NCBI GenBank assembly: GCA_963771835.1
Contig: CAVYVA010000002.1
Coordinates: forward strand, 434,001-498,000
Source: CAVQCJ01 sp963771835
GTDB lineage: Bacteria; Actinomycetota; Actinomycetes; Prado026
Direction of reading: 5' to 3'
Length of the DNA: 64,000 bases
Part shown: positions 8,111 through 17,255 of the stretch, piece after piece
How positions within the stretch are numbered: the first letter of the stretch is position 1
How the letters are laid out: every line of letters begins with the position of its first letter
Position numbers and translations under genes: made by a program
The notes under the pieces: model-generated
Told to the model about the DNA's origin: nothing
The model's database searches: none
Seen by the model: the letters and a program-made list of their open reading frames with translations, nothing else

Positions 8111-9759
8111 ATGGCGTACCGGATCGATCGGACCCCGCAGTGGGCCGCGCTGCAGGCGCACCGCGACGAGCTCGGCGACGTGACGCTGCGCGAGCTGTTC
8201 GCGGCGGACCCGGCCCGCGGCACCGCGCTGACCGTCCAGGCCGGTGACCTGTACCTGGACTACTCCAAGAACATCCTCACCGCGCAGACCGTACGGCTGC
8301 TGGTGGCGCTGGCCGAGCGGGCCGGGCTGCGCGAGCGGATCGAGGCGATGTTCACCGGCGAGCACATCAACACGACCGAGGACCGGGCCGTCCTGCACGT
8401 CGCCCTGCGCATGCCGCGGACCGAGACCCTCGTCGTCGACGGTCAGGACGTCGTCGCCGACGTGCACGAGGTGCTCGACCGGATGGGCACGTTCGCCCGC
8501 GACGTCCGCGGGCGGCGCCTGGACCGGCCACACCGGGCTGCGCATCCGTACGGTCGTGAACATCGGCATCGGCGGGTCCGACCTCGGGCCCGCGATGGCG
8601 TACCAGGCGCTCGCGCGCGTACGCGGACCGGTCGCTGGAGCTCCGCTTCGTCTCCAACGTCGACCCGACCGACATGGCCGAGGCGCTTCAGGGGCTGGAC
8701 CCCGAGCAGACGCTGTTCATCGTGTGCTCGAAGACGTTCTCCACGCAGGAGACGCTGGCCAACGCGACCGCCGCACGCACCTGGCTGCTGCGCGGCCTCG
8801 GGCTCGAGGAGGGCAAGGACGAAGGCGCCGTCGCGCGGCACTTCGTCGCGGTCTCGACCCAGGCCGACCGGGTCGCCGCGTTCGGGATCGACACCGCCAA
8901 CATGTTCGGGTTCTGGGACTGGGTCGGCGGGCGCTACTCGTTCGACTCGGCGATCGGGCTGTCGTTGATGGTCGCCATCGGCCCGGTGCAGTTCGGCGAG
9001 ATGCTCGCCGGGTTCCGCACGATCGACGAGCACGTCCGGCACGCGCCGTTCGAGCGGAACCTGCCCGTGCTCCTCGGGCTGATCTCGCTCTGGTACGGCG
9101 ACTTCTTCGGCGCGCAGAGCCAGGCCGTGCTGCCGTACAGCCAGTACCTGGCGCGGTTCCCCGCCTACCTGCAGCAGCTGTGCATGGAGAGCAACGGCAA
9201 GTCGGTGACCCGCGAGGGCGACCCGGTGCACTGGGACACCGGCGAGATCGTCTGGGGCGAGCCCGGGACCAACGGGCAGCACGCGTTCTACCAGCTGCTG
9301 CACCAGGGCACCCGGCTGGTGCCGGCCGACTTCATCGGCTTCGCGCAGCCGGTGCACGACCTGGACGGCATGCACGACCTGTTCAGCTCCAACCTGCTCG
9401 CCCAGCCGCGCGCGCTCGCGTTCGGCAAGACGGCCGACGAGGTGGCCGCCGAGGGCACGGCGCCGGACGTCGTCGCCCACAAGGTCATGCCGGGCAACCG
9501 GCCGTCGAACACGATCCTCGCCCCGCAGGTGACACCGTCCGTGCTCGGTCAGCTGGTGGCGACGTACGAGCACCGGGTGCTGACCCAGGGCGTGGTGTGG
9601 GGGCTGGACTCGTTCGACCAGTGGGGGGTGGAGCTCGGCAAGGTGATGGCCAACCAGCTCGCGCCGCTGCTCACCTCGACGGGCGCGCCGGACGTCTCCG
9701 GCCTGGACTCCTCGACGGCCGAGCTGGTGCGGCGGCTGCGCGCCGGCCGCCACGGCTGA
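8111..9759 (+). CDS. pgi: Glucose-6-phosphate isomerase (two frame breaks)
   Basis: Interconverts glucose 6-phosphate and fructose 6-phosphate. Three reading frames each carry part of a normal PGI: the N-terminus to TFARDVR, then GGAWTGHTG and VNIGIGGSDLGPAMAYQAL, then LELRFVSNVDPTDMAEAL to the C-terminus with the QWGVELGK signature. One extra G in 8510-8512 and one extra base in the GC repeat 8612-8619 account for both breaks and give 548 residues, the normal length. A central metabolic enzyme is unlikely to be dead by two independent insertions, so these look like sequence errors. It follows gnd by 4 bases. Confidence 0.92.
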
Positions 9760-9778
9760 CCGCGGCATCGGACCCGTC

Positions 9779-11200
9779 GTGCTGCGCCTGTACGACACCC
9801 GCGCCCGCGCCGCCGTCGACATCGTGCCGGCCCGGGCCGGTGCGTTGACGCTGTACTGCTGCGGTCCGACCGTGTACCGCGACGCGCACGTCGGCAACCT
9901 GCGGACGTTCCTGCTCGGCGACCTGGTCCGGCGCACGGCCGAGCTGGACGGCCTGCAGGTGCGGATGGTGCAGAACATCACCGACGTCGGGCACATGGCC
10001 GACGACGACGACCTGGCCGTGTCCGGGTCGGACAAGGTGCTCGCCGGGGCTGCGGCCGCAGGGGCTGCGACCCGATGGACGTGGCCCGCCACTACGAGGC
10101 CGCGTTCCACTCCGACCTGTCGCTGCTCGGGATCCGGCCGGCGCAGGCCTACCCGCGCGCCAGCGAGTCCATCGGGCTCATGCTCGACCTCATCGGCCGG
10201 CTGGTCGAGCGCGGGCACGCGTACGTCGGCGAGGACGGCTCGGTGTTCTACGACGCGGCGAGCTTCCCGACGTACGGCGCGCTGTCCGGGAACCGGCTCG
10301 ACGCACTGCGTCCCGGGCACCGCTTCGAGGGCGCGGTCGACGAGGCCAAGCGGTTCCACGCGGACTGGGCGCTGTGGAAGCGTGCCGGGGACCGCCGCCA
10401 GCTCGTGTGGGACTCGCCGTGGGGGCCCGGGTTCCCCGGCTGGCACATCGAGTGCTCGGCGATGTCGGTGCACTTCCTCGGCGACGTGATCGACGTGCAC
10501 ACCGGCGGGATCGACCTGCGCTTCCCGCACCACGAGGACGAGCGCGCGCAGTCGGACGCCGCGGTCGGGCACGAGGTCGTGCGGCACTGGGTGCACGGCG
10601 AGCACCTGCTGTTCGAGGGGCGCAAGATGGCCAAGTCGAGCGGCAACGTCGTCCTGCTGCGCGACGTCGTCGCGCGCGGGCTGGACCCGCTCGCCCTGCG
10701 GCTGGCGTTCCTGGGCACCCGGTACCGCACCCAGGTGGACCTGAGCTGGGACGCGATCGCCGCCGCCGACCGGCAGCTGACCCGGTGGCGGGACCGCGTC
10801 GCCGACTGGGCCGAGGAGCCGTCGCGACCGGTCCCCGCGGAGCTGGCCGAGGTGCTGCTCGGCTGTGCTGCGCGACGACCTGGACACCCCGCGCGCCCTG
10901 CAGGTCCTGCGCCGGCTGGAGCGCGACGAGGCAGTGCCGGCCGGCGCGAAGTTCGAGACGTTCGCGTACGCCGACCGGGTGCTCGGCCTGGACCTGGTCC
11001 GGTGGGTCGGCCGGCCGCGGGACGCGGGCGCAGCGGCAGACCTGCCCGACGGCGCGGCGGAGCTGCTGGCGGCGCGCGAAGCGACCCGGGCAGCCAGAGA
11101 CTGGCCCGAGTCGGACCGGTTGCGGGACGCACTGGCCGCGCTCGGCGTCCAGGTCACCGACACCCCGGCCGGCCAGACCTGGACCCGCACCCACCCCTGA
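9779..11200 (+). CDS. Cysteinyl-tRNA synthetase paralogue (two frame breaks)
   Basis: Class Ia synthetase-like protein of about 470 residues. The HIGH-type motif is in GPTVYRDAHVGNLR, the KMSKS-type motif is KMAKSSGNV, and zinc ligands include GPTVY-region Cys, GWHIECSAM and HHEDERAQS. A C-terminal helical segment with RDDLDTPRAL and a short tail follows. Retention of this segment and the length argue for CysS rather than MshC, the ~410-residue mycothiol ligase. The frame shifts near 10058-10072 (one base lost or two gained) and near 10861-10865 (one gained). A housekeeping cysS probably lies elsewhere, so this may be a second copy. GTG 9779 lies 19 bases after pgi. Confidence 0.78.
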
Positions 11201-11207
11201 CCCACCG

Positions 11208-11230
11208 TCCACACCCGGCGTCGGGGTGGA
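11208..11230. terminator. Imperfect hairpin between convergent genes
   Basis: TCCACACCC and GGGGTGGA flank GGCGTC with one bulged base. It lies between the stop at 11200 and the opposing cupin stop at 11252, so termination in both directions is plausible. Confidence 0.45.
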
Positions 11231-11251
11231 TCGCACGGTCTGCTGCGCGTA

Positions 11252-11704
11252 CTACCCCGACACCGTGCGTGGAACCAGGGTGGGGAGGTTGACGACGATC
11301 GCCTCCTGGGTGCTGCGGGCGATCACCACCACGGCCTCCTCGTCCGGAGACGGGTTCTCCTCGCGGTGCGGCGCGTACGGCGGCACGAAGACGAAGTCAC
11401 CGGGGGCGGTCTCGATCCGTACCTCGGCGCCGCGGTCGGCGAACACGAAGACCGGATGGCCGGCGACGACGTAGATCGCCGTCTCGGACTCGCCGTGGTG
11501 GTGGTCGCCCGAGCTCGTCGCCGGGTCGACATGGGTACGGCCCATCCACAGCCGCTCGGACCCGACGGTGACCCCGGAGACCGCGGCGTACCGGCGCATG
11601 CCCGGCGTCTGCGCCGTGTCCGGGGTCAGCGACGTCCCGGCGACGTGCTCGAGGCGGCGGTGCCATGCCGCGTCGCCGGCGCTGGTCGTGCCGGAACCAC
11701 CCAC
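11252..11704 (-). CDS. Cupin-domain protein
   Basis: A 150-residue single-domain cupin. The first cupin motif is present as DHHHGESETAIYVVAG (two metal-binding His plus Glu), and the second lies around GDFVFVPPYAPHREENP. Such proteins bind a metal and act as dioxygenases, isomerases or small-molecule binders; the substrate cannot be told here. GTG 11704 was chosen because TACGAT at 11716-11711 sits at -12 to -7, a leaderless promoter signature. Divergent from the kynurenine genes, so a role in aromatic metabolism is possible but only inferred from position. Confidence 0.8.
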   Translation of the reverse strand: MGGSGTTSAGDAAWHRRLEHVAGTSLTPDTAQTPGMRRYAAVSGVTVGSERLWMGRTHVDPATSSGDHHHGESETAIYVVAGHPVFVFADRGAEVRIETAPGDFVFVPPYAPHREENPSPDEEAVVVIARSTQEAIVVNLPTLVPRTVSG

Positions 11705-11710
11705 GGTCGG

Positions 11711-11716
11711 ATCGTA
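11711..11716 (-). promoter_or_regulatory. -10 hexamer of a leaderless promoter (cupin gene)
   Basis: TACGAT on the minus strand, six bases before the GTG at 11704. Confidence 0.6.
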
Positions 11717-11776
11717 CGACCGCTGGCCGGTACGGCCGTCCTTGCCGGGCGGCCGGGCGCGGGAGACACTCCGAGC

Positions 11777-12079
11777 ATGGCGACCCTGGACCTGCCGTCC
11801 GCCGGATCCGACCCGATCGACGTCGGGTCGATCGACGTCGGGCCGGACGTCGAGTTCTCCGACGTGCCGGACGCCGGGCCGGACGTCCCTGTCGACCCGC
11901 ACTGGGCGGACCTGCGCGGCGGCGTGCTCCCGGCGGTCTACCTGCCGCCGTCGATGGCAGGCATCGGGCCACGGTCGACGTGGCTGCGCGGCGTGGCCGT
12001 GGTCCTCGCCGCGATGTTCGTGCTCGCGACGGCGGCCGGTGTTTGCCTCACGTACGGGCCGCCGCACGTCTGGCCCTGA
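11777..12079 (+). CDS. Small acidic single-pass membrane protein
   Basis: No family recognised. The 100 residues split into an acidic N-terminal half rich in Asp and Pro (SIDVGPDVEFSDVPDAGPDV), encoded partly by a 15-base tandem repeat around 11816-11845, and one strong transmembrane helix (WLRGVAVVLAAMFVLATAAG). The motif YLPPSMAGIGPRSTWLRG precedes the helix. It starts the kynB-kynU cluster, ending 7 bases before kynB, so it is probably cotranscribed. A weak -10-like GACACT sits at -12 to -7. Orientation suggests a cytoplasmic N-terminal tail, but this is inference. Confidence 0.7.
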   Translation: MATLDLPSAGSDPIDVGSIDVGPDVEFSDVPDAGPDVPVDPHWADLRGGVLPAVYLPPSMAGIGPRSTWLRGVAVVLAAMFVLATAAGVCLTYGPPHVWP

Positions 12080-12086
12080 CCGCTCG

Positions 12087-12815
12087 GTGGTCCGCACCCT
12101 GCGCTACGGCCCGCATCCCGAGCAGTACGCGGACGTCCGGCTGCCCGACGGTCCCGGCCCGCACCCGGCCGTGGTGAGCCTGCACGGCGGGTACTTCCAG
12201 GCGCAGTACGGGCTGGACCTGCACGAGCCGATGGCACGCCGGCTCGTCGCCGCCGGCTGCGCGGTCGCGAACGTCGAGTACCGGCGCGCCGACGCGGGCG
12301 GGTCGTTCGAGGAGACCACCGCGGACGTCGTCGCGGCCGTGAGCGCGCTGCACGGGCTCGAGGATGTGGACCTGCGGCCGGGGCTGGCCGTCGTGGGGCA
12401 CTCGGCCGGGGGGTACCTCGCGCTGTGGGCGGCCGCGCACCCGCAGGTGCACCTGGTCGTCGCCCTCGCGGCCGCGTCCGACCTGGTGGACTGCGTGCGC
12501 GGCGGGTACGACGGCGGCGGTATCGTGCGCTGGATGGGCGCGACACCGCAGACCGCGCCGGAGCGGTACGCCGGCGCCGACCTGCTCGCGCGGCTGCCCA
12601 CCGGGGCGACCACCTGGCTGTTCCACGGCACCGCGGACCCGCTCGTCCCGGCCGCGCAGAGCGTCCGGTTCGCTGCCGCGGCACAGGCCGCCGGCGACGA
12701 CGCGCACCTCGAGCTCCTCGACTCCGAAGGCCACTTCACGGTCATCGAGCCCGGCACGGACGCGTTCGAGCGATGGTTCGGCGTGGTCCGGGCATGGGCG
12801 GAGCCGGGCGGATGA
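12087..12815 (+). CDS. Kynurenine formamidase-like alpha/beta hydrolase
   Basis: An alpha/beta hydrolase of 242 residues predicted to release formate from N-formylkynurenine. Evidence: HGGYFQAQYG (oxyanion region, like the HGGxW of arylformamidases), nucleophile elbow VGHSAGGYLAL, acid in HGTADPLVP, and histidine in DSEGHFTVIEP. The next gene is kynureninase, joined by an ATGA stop-start overlap at 12812-12815, which strongly supports the kynurenine assignment. GTG 12087 is the first start consistent with the family N-terminus. Tryptophan dioxygenase, which would feed the pathway, is not in the window. Confidence 0.8.
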   Translation: MVRTLRYGPHPEQYADVRLPDGPGPHPAVVSLHGGYFQAQYGLDLHEPMARRLVAAGCAVANVEYRRADAGGSFEETTADVVAAVSALHGLEDVDLRPGLAVVGHSAGGYLALWAAAHPQVHLVVALAAASDLVDCVRGGYDGGGIVRWMGATPQTAPERYAGADLLARLPTGATTWLFHGTADPLVPAAQSVRFAAAAQAAGDDAHLELLDSEGHFTVIEPGTDAFERWFGVVRAWAEPGG

Positions 12816-14017
12816 CGACCGACCAGCTCGCCGACCAGGCCGGGCAGCTGGACGCGGCAGACCCGCTGGCCGGGCTGCGCGACCGGTTCGCGCTGCCGCC
12901 CGGCATCGTCTACCTGGACGGCAACTCCCTCGGCGCGCTGCCGGCCTCGGTGCCTGCCCGGGTGGACGACGTGGTGCGCCGGCAGTGGGGGCAGCAGCTG
13001 ATCGGCGCCTGGGACGGCAGCGACTGGTGGCAGGCGCCGCAGCGCGTCGGTGACCGGGTCGCCCGCTTCCTCGGCGCCGCGCAGGGGCAGGTCGTCGTCA
13101 CCGACAGCACCAGCGTGAACCTGTTCAAGCTGCTCGTCGCGGCGCTGCGGACCGCAGCCCTGAGCAGCCAAGGCCGCCGCGCAGAGATCCTCCTGGACGG
13201 GCACACGTTCCCCACGGACGCGTACGTGGCGGAGTCGGTCGGGCGGCTGACCGGTGCGAGCGTGCGCCGGGTCGACCCGGACGGCCTCGGCGACGCGCTG
13301 TCGGAGCGGACGGCAGTGGTGCTGCTCAACCACGTCGACTACCGGACCGGGCGCCTGCTGGACATGGCGGCGCTGACGACGACGGTCCACGGCGCGGGTG
13401 CGCTCGCGTTCTGGGACGTCTCGCACAGCGTCGGCGTGCTGCCGCTCGAGCTGGACCGGCTCGGCGTCGACCTCGCAGTCGGCGCCACGTACAAGTTCCT
13501 CAACGGCGGGCCGGGCGCACCGTCGTTCGTCTACGTCCCGCACGCGGCGCAGCCCGGGCTCGACCAGCCGCTGACCGGTTGGGGCGGGCACGCCGACCCG
13601 TTCGCGATGCGACCGGAGTACGTCCCGGCCGACGGGATCGCGCGCGTCCGCAGCGGGACGCCCGACATCGTCTCGTTGCTGACCCTGGACGCTGCGCTGG
13701 ACGTCTGGGACGGCGTCGACCTGGCGCAGGTCAGGGCGAAAGGGCTGCGGCTGACGGCGTTCTTCATGGACTGCGTCGACGCGCTGGTGCCGCCTGGCGC
13801 CGCCACGGTGGTCACCCCGCGCGGCGACGACCGCGGGCATCAGGTCAGTGTCGAGGTCGCCGAAGCGGCGGGTCTGGTTACCGCCCTCGCTGGGAAAGGT
13901 GTCGTCGTGGACCACCGGCCGCCGGCACTGCTGCGGTTCGGGTTCGCGCCGCTGTACATCGGCTACCGGGACGCCCTGCGGGCCGCGCAGGTGCTGGCGG
14001 GGGTGCTCGCCGGCTAG
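12812..14017 (+). CDS. kynU: Kynureninase
   Basis: PLP enzyme cleaving kynurenine to anthranilate and alanine. The 401-residue length is normal. Motifs include YLDGNSLGALP near the N-terminus, VVTDSTSVNLFKLL (phosphate-binding), WDVSHSVGVLPLELD, and the lysine in VGATYKFLNGGPGAPSFVYV. Its ATG overlaps the kynB stop, so the two are translated together. The stop TAG (14015-14017) overlaps the stop of the opposing RDD gene in the palindrome CTAG. The product could feed anthranilate into tryptophan recycling or secondary metabolism. Confidence 0.94.
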   Translation: MTTDQLADQAGQLDAADPLAGLRDRFALPPGIVYLDGNSLGALPASVPARVDDVVRRQWGQQLIGAWDGSDWWQAPQRVGDRVARFLGAAQGQVVVTDSTSVNLFKLLVAALRTAALSSQGRRAEILLDGHTFPTDAYVAESVGRLTGASVRRVDPDGLGDALSERTAVVLLNHVDYRTGRLLDMAALTTTVHGAGALAFWDVSHSVGVLPLELDRLGVDLAVGATYKFLNGGPGAPSFVYVPHAAQPGLDQPLTGWGGHADPFAMRPEYVPADGIARVRSGTPDIVSLLTLDAALDVWDGVDLAQVRAKGLRLTAFFMDCVDALVPPGAATVVTPRGDDRGHQVSVEVAEAAGLVTALAGKGVVVDHRPPALLRFGFAPLYIGYRDALRAAQVLAGVLAG

Positions 14018-15567
14018 GTCTCCTGCTGCACCGCGACCGCGGCGGTCCGGCTCTGCCGCAGCGCCCAGTCGTACACGACCGAGGTGCGCAGCACGACGTC
14101 CTGGACCGAACGGTTGCCGCGGCTGAGCAGGATCCAGCCCAGCCCGATCGGGAAGAACACGCAGAACGCGGCGCGCACGAACGCGCCCGGCCACGACATC
14201 CGGTTCCCGCGCCAGTTGACGACCCGCAGGCCGAGCAGCTGGCCGCCGTAGGTGCGGCCGGTCGTCGCCCAGGCGATGGTCAGGTAGAGGGTCGAGACGA
14301 TGTACCCGTCCACCAGCACCAGCCCGATCGACGGCGCCGGGAACGTGAACGACTTCGGATCCAGGATGAAACGAATGGCGGCCCAGCCGAGCCAGGTGCC
14401 GATCAGCACCGCGATGACCAGTGCGAGGTCGACGCCGGCGGCGAGCACGCGCGTGACGATGCCCGCGCGATGGCCCTGGAAGTCCCGCGCCACCTGCGGC
14501 ACCTCGCTGCGGCCAGGGCCGACGGGCACGGCGGTCACGGCTGCTCCGGGGCGTCGCCGGGCGGCGATGCCGGTCTTGCGACCGCCGCGCCGCAGCAGCA
14601 TCCGGTCCACGAACCGCGAGACGGCGCGGTCGGCGTCGATGCTCTGCAGCCGGATGCCCTGCACCGTCTCGTAAGCCATCGACCCGCTGGACTCGCGGAT
14701 GATCTCCGGCAGGTCGATCTCCTCGATCACGTACTCCGCGACGGTCGCCAGGTCCACCCGCTGCATCACGAGCTGGGTCAGGTCCAGCTGGTCGAGCGCG
14801 TCGTTGACGACCACGCCGAGGTCGACCTTGTCCACGACGAGGGTCGTCAGGTCGATCTCCGCGAGCACCTGTTCGACGAGCAGCCCGACGTCGATGCGGG
14901 TGACGGCGTCGCCGACCAGACGGTCCAGGTCCAGCTCGGCGAGCGCCTGCGCGGCGGCGTCGTCCAGGTCGAGGCGGGCCAGCGCCTGGCGTACCAGCTC
15001 GTCCAGGTCGAGCCGGGCCATCACGCGGTCGACGACGGCCGCGATGTCGACGCGGTCCACGACCGCGGCGAGCAGCCGGTCGACGTCCACCAGGTCGAAC
15101 GCCAGCCCGACGGTGTCGGTCGCCACCGAGCCGGACCACCGGCCGAGCTCACCGACCGCCACCGGGCGCTGCCGGCGCCAGGCCGCGGCCGCGTGCTCCA
15201 GCGCCGTCGCGGGGTGCAGCGCGCGCGGCACCAGCGGCGGCGCCAGCGCGAGACCGACCACGGGGGCGGCGACCCGGCCGCCCAGCCGGACGACCTGGCC
15301 GCCGACCCGGGCCGCGCCCCAGCCCAGTCCCAGACCGACCTCGACCACGGAAGCCGCCGGCAACGGTGACGGCGACCGCGCGCCGGCCGTCCGCTCGGGC
15401 ACAGCGGTCGCCGAGCCGCCGGCCGCCCGGACGAGCATCTCGAGGCCGAGCGCCACGAGACCGAACGCCGCCGTCACCGCCTCCGCGACGAAGGCGGCCG
15501 TGTCCGGTGCCGGCGCCGCGACGACGACCGGCAAGGTGCCCGGTCCAGACGGGGTGCTCGCGTCCAT
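14014..15567 (-). CDS. RDD-family membrane protein with 13-residue repeats
   Basis: A 517-residue protein. Residues ~155-290 hold about ten copies of a 13-residue unit with pattern [LIV]D[LIV]xxLVxxALxR, for example LDLDELVRQALAR and IDVGLLVEQVLAE; two copies are shortened to ten residues (IDLTTLVVDK, LDLTQLVMQR). The C-terminal ~150 residues are an RDD domain with transmembrane helices (AGVDLALVIAVLIGTWLGWA, then SIGLVLVDGYIVSTLYLTIA) and TTGRTYGGQLLGLRVV. RDD proteins are membrane proteins, some linked to transport; function here is unknown. ATG 15567 has GGAG at 15572-15575. The repeat likely forms an amphipathic coil or solenoid; that is inference. Confidence 0.78.
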   Translation of the reverse strand: MDASTPSGPGTLPVVVAAPAPDTAAFVAEAVTAAFGLVALGLEMLVRAAGGSATAVPERTAGARSPSPLPAASVVEVGLGLGWGAARVGGQVVRLGGRVAAPVVGLALAPPLVPRALHPATALEHAAAAWRRQRPVAVGELGRWSGSVATDTVGLAFDLVDVDRLLAAVVDRVDIAAVVDRVMARLDLDELVRQALARLDLDDAAAQALAELDLDRLVGDAVTRIDVGLLVEQVLAEIDLTTLVVDKVDLGVVVNDALDQLDLTQLVMQRVDLATVAEYVIEEIDLPEIIRESSGSMAYETVQGIRLQSIDADRAVSRFVDRMLLRRGGRKTGIAARRRPGAAVTAVPVGPGRSEVPQVARDFQGHRAGIVTRVLAAGVDLALVIAVLIGTWLGWAAIRFILDPKSFTFPAPSIGLVLVDGYIVSTLYLTIAWATTGRTYGGQLLGLRVVNWRGNRMSWPGAFVRAAFCVFFPIGLGWILLSRGNRSVQDVVLRTSVVYDWALRQSRTAAVAVQQET

Positions 15568-15608
15568 GCCGCTCCTGCCTCGGCCACCCGACGGGTGCCG
15601 ACTGAGCC

Positions 15609-15659
15609 AAACCTACGGTGGAGTACGCCAGTAAGGCTGCCGTACTCGACCGTAGGTTT
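15609..15659 (-). terminator. Long hairpin downstream of the flavin reductase
   Basis: Arms of 19 bases (15609-15627 and 15641-15659) with one mismatch flank a 13-base loop. The base of the stem is AAACC/GGTTT, so on the minus strand the hairpin ends in TTT, a good intrinsic terminator for the gene ending at 15688. It lies just upstream of the RDD gene start, so it also insulates that gene. Confidence 0.7.
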
Positions 15660-15687
15660 CGGCTGTGGGCGGAGGGGAGGCGGGCGG

Positions 15688-16191
15688 TCAGTCGGTGAGG
15701 CGGCGGTAGTGGCCGCGGTGGTACATGAGGGGCTCGGCGGTCGGGTCCTCGACCGTGGCGCCGAGCACCTGGCCGACCACGATGGTGTGGTCGCCGCCGT
15801 CGAGCTCGGCGGTGGTCCGGCACTCGAAGACGGACAGCGACCCGTCGAGCACCGCGGCACCGGTGAGCGGCCCGCGCCGGTGCGGGATCCGGTCGAGCTG
15901 CCCCTCCAGCGGGCGGCCCTTGGTGGCCAGCCACGCCGCCGACGCCAGCGCGGACTCCGGCAGCACGGACACCGCCCAGAGCCGGGCCGCCAGCACCGCG
16001 TCGTGGAACCGGGTCGACCGCTCGGCGCACACCAGCACGAGCATCGGGTCGAGCGAGACCGCGGTGAACGAGTTGACCGTCATCGCGTGGTCGACGCCGT
16101 CCAGCACGGTGGTGACGACGGTGATGCCGGTCGCGAACTGCGACGCCGCACGCCGGAAGTCGGCCTCGGACGGTGGTCCTGCTGACGGCAC
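15688..16191 (-). CDS. Flavin reductase-like protein (HpaC type)
   Basis: A 167-residue split-barrel flavoprotein of the flavin reductase family, which uses NAD(P)H to supply reduced FMN/FAD to two-component monooxygenases. Typical segments are FRRAASQFATGITVVTT, MTVNSFTAVSLDPMLVLVC, FHDAVLAARLWAVSVL and GDHTIVVGQVLGA. No partner oxygenase is next to it. Two GTG codons lie in tandem (16194, 16191). TAGGGT at 16203-16198 is at -12 to -7 only from the second, so 16191 is preferred. Confidence 0.85.
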   Translation of the reverse strand: MPSAGPPSEADFRRAASQFATGITVVTTVLDGVDHAMTVNSFTAVSLDPMLVLVCAERSTRFHDAVLAARLWAVSVLPESALASAAWLATKGRPLEGQLDRIPHRRGPLTGAAVLDGSLSVFECRTTAELDGGDHTIVVGQVLGATVEDPTAEPLMYHRGHYRRLTD

Positions 16192-16197
16192 CACTGG

Positions 16198-16203
16198 ACC
16201 CTA
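16198..16203 (-). promoter_or_regulatory. -10 hexamer of a leaderless promoter (flavin reductase)
   Basis: TAGGGT on the minus strand, six bases before GTG 16191. It discriminates between two adjacent GTG codons. Confidence 0.58.
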
Positions 16204-16246
16204 CCCGGGCCGCACCGGGGCAGCCCGCGAGCGACCGGCGGTCGGC

Positions 16247-17227
16247 TCAGCCCAGGACGTGCCCGGACAGGCGGGCGTTCTCGATGACCAGCGCCGCCGG
16301 CGACTCGACCAGCCGCAACGTGTTCAGCGAAGTCTCGCCCCAGGCGTTCTTGGTCGCGCTGGACAGGCCGAGCACCCCGATGATCCGGCCCCGGGCCTTC
16401 AGCGGCATCGACAGGAACGTCGCCATGCCGCCCTCGTCCTCGGCACCGAGCATGCCGTTGGGGTCGGCCACCCGCGGGACCAGGTCGGCCACGTCGACCG
16501 ACTGGCCGGTCACCTGGCCGGCCGCGCCCGCGATCGCACCGAAGAACTCCGCGTACTGCTGGTGCGAGGTGTCCCGCGCGAACGTCACGTACGTCGAGCG
16601 GTCGTCGAGCATCAGCACCGCTGCGAGGTCGTAGTCGACGACCCGGCCGAGCACCGTCAGCACCGCGGCCACGGTGTCCTCGAACCCGAACACCTCGGAC
16701 GCGATGGACGTGACCTCCGCGTGCACCTGCGCCTCGAACAGCTTGCGGTCGAGCAGGTCGCCGATCCGCGCGTACACGTCGTCGTCGACCAGCTGCACCG
16801 GGTCGGGCACCAGGCGGGCCCGGCCGCCGCGGCGCTCGTCGGCCGCGGCGATGACCTCGCGGACGGCGGCCACGAGCTGCGGCGCCTCGAAGTCCTTGGA
16901 CAGGAACCGGTCGGCGCCGACCAGCGCGCCCCAGTAGCGGTCGGTCGCGGCGTCCAGCGAGGTCAGCAGGATCACCGGGATGTCCGCGGTCTGCCAGTCG
17001 TCCTTGAGCACGCGGGCCGCGACGTAGCCGGACACGCGCGGCATCTGGACGTCCAGGATCACCGCGTCGGGCTGGGTGGCGAAGACCGTCTGCACGGCCT
17101 CGACGCCGTCCTCGGCCTGGACCGTGCGCATGCCGTCGCGCTCGAGGACGGTGCCCACGATCTTGCGCAGCGTGGGGCTGTCGTCCGCGATCACCACGGT
17201 GAGCTGCGGTGCGTTGTCGCTGTCCAC
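16247..17227 (-). CDS. Response regulator with GAF output domain
   Basis: 326 residues. The receiver domain (1-125) has the acidic pair in IADDSP, phospho-acceptor Asp in VILDVQMPRVSG, Thr in ILLTSL and Lys in FLSKDF. Residues ~150-320 form a GAF domain (TVAAVLTVLGRVVDYDLAAVL, FLSMPLKARGRIIGVLGL). There is no DNA-binding or GGDEF output, so signalling is probably through ligand-modulated protein contacts. It is the last gene of the chemosensory run, 28 bases after cheA, so it is likely a target or modulator of the CheA kinase. Confidence 0.87.
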   Translation of the reverse strand: MDSDNAPQLTVVIADDSPTLRKIVGTVLERDGMRTVQAEDGVEAVQTVFATQPDAVILDVQMPRVSGYVAARVLKDDWQTADIPVILLTSLDAATDRYWGALVGADRFLSKDFEAPQLVAAVREVIAAADERRGGRARLVPDPVQLVDDDVYARIGDLLDRKLFEAQVHAEVTSIASEVFGFEDTVAAVLTVLGRVVDYDLAAVLMLDDRSTYVTFARDTSHQQYAEFFGAIAGAAGQVTGQSVDVADLVPRVADPNGMLGAEDEGGMATFLSMPLKARGRIIGVLGLSSATKNAWGETSLNTLRLVESPAALVIENARLSGHVLG

Positions 17228-17255
17228 AGTGCGGTCCTGGCCCTTCTGGGGTCTG

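Noticed and set aside
9779..11200. mshC (mycothiol ligase) identity for the cysS-like gene
   Set aside because: Length about 470 with a C-terminal helical region; MshC is about 410 residues with a different N-terminus.
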